From contig JAJYCD010000003.1 in the NCBI GenBank assembly GCA_021778635.1, forward strand, positions 22,036 to 86,035: a stretch of DNA of 64,000 bases. The letters run 5' to 3'. The translations under genes were made by a program, and so were the position numbers. Source of the stretch: Actinomycetes bacterium (GTDB lineage: Bacteria; Actinomycetota; Actinomycetes; Actinomycetales; Cellulomonadaceae). Of the stretch, positions 59,664 to 64,000 are shown piece after piece. Under the pieces are notes generated by a model. It was not told the DNA's origin. It saw nothing but the letters and a program-made list of their open reading frames with translations, and ran no database searches. How positions within the stretch are numbered: position 1 is the stretch's first letter; the number at the start of each line of letters is the position of its first letter.

Positions 59664-60359
59664 GTGCGACTGGTCATCGCGAGCTGCGTAGCCCGCTACA
59701 CGGGCCGGCTCAACGCCCGTCTCCCGCTCGCGACGCGTCTGCTCGTGGTCAAGGCCGACGGGAGCGTGCTGCTGCACTCCGACGGTGGTTCGTACAAGCC
59801 CCTGAACTGGATGAGCCCGCCGTGCGCACTGCGGGTCGTCGAACCGGACGAGGAGTCGCGTGACCGCGGTGTGCGGGAGGTGTGGACCGTTCAGCACGCC
59901 AAGAGCGACGACCGGCTCGAGATCGAGCTCTACGACATCCTGCACGACTCCGCGCACGAGCTCGGTTCCGATCCGGGCCTCGTGAAGGACGGGGTCGAGG
60001 CACACCTGCAGGAGATGCTCGCTGCCCAGATCGGACTCCTCGGCGCAGGGTCGACCCTGGTCCGTCGCGAGTTCCCCACCGCGATCGGTCCGGTGGACAT
60101 CGTCGCGCGCGACGCCGCCGGCACCACCGTCGCCGTGGAGATCAAGCGGCGCGGGGACATCGACGGAGTCGAACAGCTGACGCGGTACCTCGCGCTGCTC
60201 AATCGTGACCCTCACCTGGCACCCGTCCGGGGAGTGTTCGCCGCACAGGAGATCAAGCCGCAGGCTCGCGTCCTCGCGGAGGACCGTGGCATCGCGTGTC
60301 TCGTGCTGGACTATGACGCGATGCGCGGGGTGGACGACGTCGGCTCGCGTCTGTTCTGA
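59664..60359 (+). CDS. nucS: Endonuclease NucS (non-canonical mismatch repair)
   Basis: Mismatch-specific endonuclease that replaces MutS/MutL in most actinobacteria; 231 aa from GTG 59664 with a strong GAGGAGGGG site. The N-terminal DNA-binding domain begins [16 protein letters not shown]. The catalytic RecB-like core has GPVDIVARD (Asp), [10 protein letters not shown] (Glu and Lys) and EQLTRY (Gln). The C-terminus ends DDVGSRLF, a likely sliding-clamp-binding motif. Conserved next to the ATP synthase block in actinobacteria. Confidence 0.94.
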   Translation: MRLVIASCVARYTGRLNARLPLATRLLVVKADGSVLLHSDGGSYKPLNWMSPPCALRVVEPDEESRDRGVREVWTVQHAKSDDRLEIELYDILHDSAHELGSDPGLVKDGVEAHLQEMLAAQIGLLGAGSTLVRREFPTAIGPVDIVARDAAGTTVAVEIKRRGDIDGVEQLTRYLALLNRDPHLAPVRGVFAAQEIKPQARVLAEDRGIACLVLDYDAMRGVDDVGSRLF

Positions 60360-60492
60360 CGCGGGCACGGTTCGCGGGTCGGCCACGGGTGGACCGCATC
60401 GGAACGGCGTCGCCGGCGCGAGGTCGACGTGAGCCGCTGGGCGCGGTATCGTATCGATTCGATCCCGGACGCGCAGGCGACGCCCTCGAGCA

Positions 60493-60506
60493 CGGGAGCG
60501 CTCCCA
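60493..60506 (+). promoter_or_regulatory. CebR/CelR-type cellobiose operator
   Basis: CGGGAGCGCTCCCA matches the 14-bp palindrome TGGGAGCGCTCCCA bound by CebR (Streptomyces) and CelR (Thermobifida) at 13 of 14 bases. It ends 26 bases before the GH1 start codon, a position suited to repression. In those systems cellobiose releases the LacI-family repressor. No such repressor gene lies in this window. Confidence 0.82.
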
Positions 60507-60532
60507 CGACGACGATGACGAGGATCCGCAGC

Positions 60533-61978
60533 ATGACGAGCTCTCGCACCTCCGGCCGCACGTTCCCGGCAGACTTCCTCTGGGGGTCTGCCACCGCCTC
60601 GTACCAGATCGAGGGGGCGGTCGACGTGGACGGTCGCGGGCCGTCGATCTGGGACACCTTCTCGGCGACACCGGGGAAGGTGCTGAACGGTGACACCGGT
60701 GCGGTGGCGGACGACCACTACCACCGCTCCGCCGAGGACGTCGCGACGATGAAGGCGCTCGGGCTGCAGGCCTACCGGTTCTCGGTCGCGTGGCCCAGGA
60801 TCCAGCCGACCGGGTCCGGCGCGGTCAACCAGAAGGGCGTGGACTTCTACTCCCGTCTCGTCGACGACCTGCTGGCCGCGGGCATCGCACCGGTCGCCAC
60901 GCTCTACCACTGGGACCTGCCGCAGGCTCTCGAAGACGCGGGGGGGTGGCCCGCCCGCGAGACCGCGTTCCGGTTCGCGGAGTACGCCGCGGTGATGGCG
61001 CGCGCTCTCGGCGATCGCGTCTCGCTCTGGACCACGCTCAACGAACCGTGGTGCTCGGCCTACCTCGGATATGCGAGCGGAGTCCACGCCCCCGGTCGGG
61101 TCGATGCCGCCGCGTCGTTGGCGGCCGTGCACCACCTGAATCTCGGACACGGGCTCGCCGGAACCGCGGTCCGCGCCGAGCTCGGCGAGCAGACCCCCGT
61201 CTCGATCACGTTGAACCTGCACGTGATGTACCCCGAAGACCCGACATCCGAGGCCGACGTCGACCAGGTCCGCCGCGCCGACGCCGTCGCGAACAGGGCG
61301 TTCCTGAACCCGCTGCTGGATGGCTACTACCCCGCGGACCTGCTGGCGGACACCGCACACCTGACCGACTGGTCCTTCGTCCAGGACGGTGACCTCGACG
61401 CGATCAGCATCCCGATCGACGTGCTCGGCGTGAACTACTACGCGACCCAGAAGGTCCGGCGCTACAGCGGAGAGGGCCCGCGCCAGCAGGCTGACGGGCA
61501 CAAGGTCTCGGCCGGTTCACCGTGGGTCGGCGCCGACGACCTCGAGTTCGTCCAGGTGCCCGGGCCCTACACCGCGATGGGCTGGAACATCGACCCCGAG
61601 GGCCTCGTGGACCTGCTGCTGTCGCTGCACAAGACCTACCCCGACCAGCCTCTCGTCATCACGGAGAACGGCGCCGCGTTCGCGGACGAGGTGAGCGCCG
61701 ACGGCCGGGTGCACGACGTCCAGCGAGTCACCTATCTGCACGACCACATCGACGCCGTGGGCGAGGCGATCGAGGCCGGAGTCGACGTGCGCGGCTACTT
61801 CGTCTGGTCGCTGCTCGACAACTTCGAGTGGGCGTGGGGCTTCGAGCGGCGCTTCGGCATCGTGCGGGTCGACTACGAGACGCTCGAGCGGACGTGGAAG
61901 GACTCGGCCTACTGGTACCGCGAGCTCGTGCGGACCGGGAGCGTCCCGACGGTGGAGATCGCGGCAACCCTCGAGTGA
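60533..61978 (+). CDS. GH1 beta-glucosidase
   Basis: Retaining beta-glucosidase/cellobiase, 481 aa from ATG 60533, which follows AGGA at 8 bases. [19 protein letters not shown] is the GH1 N-terminal signature. The acid/base Glu171 lies in TTLNEPW and the nucleophile Glu378 in VITENGAAF. No signal peptide, so it acts on imported cellobiose or short cello-oligosaccharides in the cytosol. An upstream ATG at 60389 is rejected because the intervening codons run through the operator. A CebR-type operator indicates induction by cellobiose. Confidence 0.95.
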   Translation: MTSSRTSGRTFPADFLWGSATASYQIEGAVDVDGRGPSIWDTFSATPGKVLNGDTGAVADDHYHRSAEDVATMKALGLQAYRFSVAWPRIQPTGSGAVNQKGVDFYSRLVDDLLAAGIAPVATLYHWDLPQALEDAGGWPARETAFRFAEYAAVMARALGDRVSLWTTLNEPWCSAYLGYASGVHAPGRVDAAASLAAVHHLNLGHGLAGTAVRAELGEQTPVSITLNLHVMYPEDPTSEADVDQVRRADAVANRAFLNPLLDGYYPADLLADTAHLTDWSFVQDGDLDAISIPIDVLGVNYYATQKVRRYSGEGPRQQADGHKVSAGSPWVGADDLEFVQVPGPYTAMGWNIDPEGLVDLLLSLHKTYPDQPLVITENGAAFADEVSADGRVHDVQRVTYLHDHIDAVGEAIEAGVDVRGYFVWSLLDNFEWAWGFERRFGIVRVDYETLERTWKDSAYWYRELVRTGSVPTVEIAATLE

Positions 61979-62054
61979 GGACACGGGCGGGCGGGGCGCG
62001 CACGCGCGTCGCCCGCACCGCGGGTCCGTCGCAGGCCGGGAGAGAATGCTGACC

Positions 62055-62351
62055 ATGCCCAGCAAGAGACCCTCCCGTCGACGGCAGACCGGACCGCCAC
62101 CGCCGCTCGACCTCGACCGTGCGCTCGGAGGCCGTCGTAGCGAGAGCGCACCCGACGGTGAGTGGACCGTGCAGCGCGTCCGGGGGTCGGAGAAGACGTA
62201 CGCGTGCCCGGGGTGTCGTCAGGTGATCGCCGCTGGCCTGGCGCACGTGGTCGCGTGGCAGGCTGACGGCCTCCTCGGACCGGTGGCCGCCCTCGAGGAC
62301 CGTCGGCACTGGCACGCGGCATGCTGGGAGGCGCGGGCCCGGCGTCGGTGA
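62055..62351 (+). CDS. Small actinobacterial CxxC protein, putative zinc binder
   Basis: 98 aa from ATG 62055, which is 10 bases after GGGAGAG; ATG 62046 is an alternative. The N-terminal 40 residues are basic and Pro-rich (SKRPSRRRQTGPPPPLDLD). The C-terminal part has YACPGCRQ and later DRRHWHAACW: a CxxC and an HxxxC that could form one zinc site. Proteins like this occur widely in actinobacteria as conserved hypotheticals; function unknown. Confidence 0.75.
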   Translation: MPSKRPSRRRQTGPPPPLDLDRALGGRRSESAPDGEWTVQRVRGSEKTYACPGCRQVIAAGLAHVVAWQADGLLGPVAALEDRRHWHAACWEARARRR

Positions 62352-62406
62352 CGACGGAGACGGGCACCGCGGGCCCCACGGTCGGCGGCGTCGCTAGGCT
62401 CGGACG

Positions 62407-63171
62407 GTGAGCACCTCTCCCGCCGAGATCCGGTCGATGACCATCCTGCCCGCACGCCGCACCGACATCTCGTTGCACACCGCGGACGGTCTGACCCTGG
62501 TGGGCGAGCTGGCGCTCCCCGCGGACCGTCCACCCGTCGCGACGCTGCTCACGCTGCACCCGCTGCCGACCCACGGTGGCTACATGGACTCGCATGTCCT
62601 CCGGAAGGCGGCCTGGAGACTTCCGGCGCTCGCCGACCTCGCGGTGCTCCGCTTCAACACGAGGGGTACGTCGAGCCCGCGCGGCACGAGCGAGGGGACG
62701 TTCGACGCGGGTGACGGCGAGCGGTTCGACGTCGCCGCGGCCATCGAGTTCGCGGAGTTCCACGATCTTCCGCACCGGTGGCTCGTCGGCTGGTCCTTCG
62801 GGACCGAGCTCGCTCTGCAGTACGGGCGCGATCCTGCTGTCGACGGGGCGATCCTGCTCTCGCCGCCGCTGCGCCGCGCCGGTGACGCCGACCTGGCCGC
62901 ATGGGACACGTTCGGGAAGCCGCTCGTGGCCCTCGTCCCGGAGCTCGACGACTACCTCCGGCCGGCCGAGGCGCGCGCGAGGTTCGCCCAGGTGCGGCAG
63001 TCGGAGGTGATCGGCGTCGACGGCGCCAAGCATCTGTGGGTCGGGGAGGCGGCGGTGCGACGCGTGCTCGACGAGATCGTGGCGCACGTGCGCCCCGACG
63101 TCCCGGTTCCGCTCCCGGTCACCTGGGACGGCCCGGTCGCCGTCAGCGACGCGGAGGACGTGAGCCGCTGA
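62407..63171 (+). CDS. Alpha/beta hydrolase
   Basis: 254 aa from GTG 62407; ATG 62437 is also possible and starts just before the first beta strand. Fold markers: LLTLHPLPTHGGYMD (oxyanion region after strand 3), nucleophile Ser in LVGWSFGTELAL, an Asp in VPELDDYLR and His in GAKHLWVG near the C-terminus, so the triad is complete. HPLPTHGG resembles the group of small cytosolic dienelactone/peptidase-like hydrolases; substrate unknown. Confidence 0.85.
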   Translation: MSTSPAEIRSMTILPARRTDISLHTADGLTLVGELALPADRPPVATLLTLHPLPTHGGYMDSHVLRKAAWRLPALADLAVLRFNTRGTSSPRGTSEGTFDAGDGERFDVAAAIEFAEFHDLPHRWLVGWSFGTELALQYGRDPAVDGAILLSPPLRRAGDADLAAWDTFGKPLVALVPELDDYLRPAEARARFAQVRQSEVIGVDGAKHLWVGEAAVRRVLDEIVAHVRPDVPVPLPVTWDGPVAVSDAEDVSR

Positions 63172-63248
63172 GCGGCGGCCCGCCGTGGACGACGACCGCA
63201 CCGAACGTCACGACGCACCGAGCGTCGCGGCTCGCTGGAAGGACCACC

Positions 63249-64000
63249 ATGACCACCGATGACCTGCTCGCGGTTCATGAGCTCCGCTCCGGGGACGGCC
63301 GAGCTGCCTCCGTCCCGATCGTCCTGCTGCACGGGTTCCCGTTCGACAGCCGGATGTGGTCCGGGGTCGCTGCGCGACTCCCCGGCGGCCGGGAGGTGCT
63401 CGCGATCGACCTTCCGGGGCTCGGGGCGTCGATCGCGGGTGCGGCGGTCGCCGACCGCCTGAATGAGGCTGGCGTCAGGTCGGCATCCGCTCCGGCGCTC
63501 GAGACCAGCGCGGACGCCGTCTGGCTGACTCTGCAGCGGCGCGGCGTGGAGAGTGCGATCATCGCGGGCCTGTCGATGGGCGGGTACGTGGCGATGGCGA
63601 TCGTCGACCGTCATCCCGAGCTCGTCCGCGGACTCGCCCTTCTCGACACCCGATCGGGCGCGGACGCCGTGGACGTCGCGACGAATCGGCTCAGGGTGGC
63701 CGACGCCGTCATCCGCGAGGGCGGCGTCGACGCCGTCCGACCGATGGCGACCACGCTGCTCGGTGAGAGCAGTCGCGCCGCTCGAGCAGATCTCGTCGAG
63801 CGGCTCGCGGGGTGGATCGACGATCAGCGACCCGCCGGGATCGCGTGGTCCCAGCGGGCGATGGCGGCGAGACCGGACCGGTCGGGAGTCCTCAGGCGAT
63901 ACGGCGGACCGTCGGTCGTGCTGGTCGGCGACGAGGACGTCGTGACGCCGGTCGAGACGGCACGAACGATGCACGAGGATCTCGCCGATTCGACCCTGGT
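63249..64000 (+). CDS. Alpha/beta hydrolase, 3' end outside window
   Basis: Incomplete at the right edge: 250 codons are open from ATG 63249 (AAGGA 5 bases upstream) to base 64000. LLHGFPFDSRMW is the oxyanion-loop HGxP motif, AIDLPGLGASI the next loop and GLSMGGYVAMAIVD the nucleophile elbow. VLVGDEDVVTPVETAR holds the acid Asp; the catalytic His would fall just beyond the edge. Resembles 3-oxoadipate enol-lactonase/BioH-like hydrolases; not further assignable. Confidence 0.82.
   Translation, partial: MTTDDLLAVHELRSGDGRAASVPIVLLHGFPFDSRMWSGVAARLPGGREVLAIDLPGLGASIAGAAVADRLNEAGVRSASAPALETSADAVWLTLQRRGVESAIIAGLSMGGYVAMAIVDRHPELVRGLALLDTRSGADAVDVATNRLRVADAVIREGGVDAVRPMATTLLGESSRAARADLVERLAGWIDDQRPAGIAWSQRAMAARPDRSGVLRRYGGPSVVLVGDEDVVTPVETARTMHEDLADSTL

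Overview
This window is high-GC DNA with dense GTG/ATG genes and very frequent ATGA/GTGA stop-start overlaps. It is typical of an actinomycete. NucS, an acyl-CoA carboxylase epsilon subunit, a DUF2550 gene after the ATP synthase operon, an IdeR/DtxR-type iron box and a CebR-type cellobiose operator all fit Actinomycetota. The CebR-type site in front of a GH1 beta-glucosidase, plus AdhE (mixed fermentation), suggests a facultatively anaerobic, cellulose-degrading member of the Micrococcales such as Cellulomonadaceae. That placement is inference. I see no prophage, insertion sequence, CRISPR array or rRNA. No stretch longer than about 300 bases lacks a gene.

Layout. 0.1-13.2 kb: a nucleoside uptake and salvage cluster. 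It holds a BMP/PnrA lipoprotein, one ATPase and two permeases, then cdd, deoA, an unrecognised C39-like cysteine hydrolase candidate, add and deoC. Convergent punA and a pentose/hexose phosphomutase follow. Together these import nucleosides, deaminate or phosphorolyse them and send (deoxy)ribose-1-phosphate to glycolysis. 13.3-19.0 kb: an LpdA-like flavoprotein, a membrane protein with an endonuclease/exonuclease/phosphatase domain, a decayed efeUOB iron-uptake locus (only efeU intact) under an IdeR-type box, and a Nudix hydrolase. 19.1-29.2 kb: acyl-CoA carboxylase genes (biotin carboxylase/BCCP, beta, an unknown acidic protein, epsilon) with birA, a class III nucleotidyl cyclase, maf, a VKOR protein and a DUF885 protein. 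29.1-38.7 kb: a broken SRAP gene, two MFS transporters, a small membrane protein, an alanine-rich lipoprotein, adhE, a Na+/H+ antiporter, tRNA-Arg(CCG) and a GntR/FadR regulator.

38.7-59.6 kb is a conserved actinobacterial core block: argS-lysA-hom-thrC-thrB-rho-prfA-prmC-tsaC-wecA-atpI-atpBEFHAGDC-DUF2550. As recalled, its order matches Mycobacterium tuberculosis Rv1292-Rv1312, except that rpmE is missing between rho and prfA. 59.6-64.0 kb: nucS, a GH1 beta-glucosidase, a small CxxC protein and two alpha/beta hydrolases, the last cut by the window edge.

Most notable oddities: tandem duplications laid over the stop codons of two genes in the nucleoside cluster; the C39-like protein inside that cluster; collapse of efeO and efeB with the iron operator kept; a SRAP gene whose catalytic Met-Cys start has become Arg-Cys; an unknown acidic protein wedged by overlaps between accD and accE; a low-complexity RNA-binding-type insert in Rho; a 94-residue ATP synthase epsilon; and a possible CTG start in atpB.
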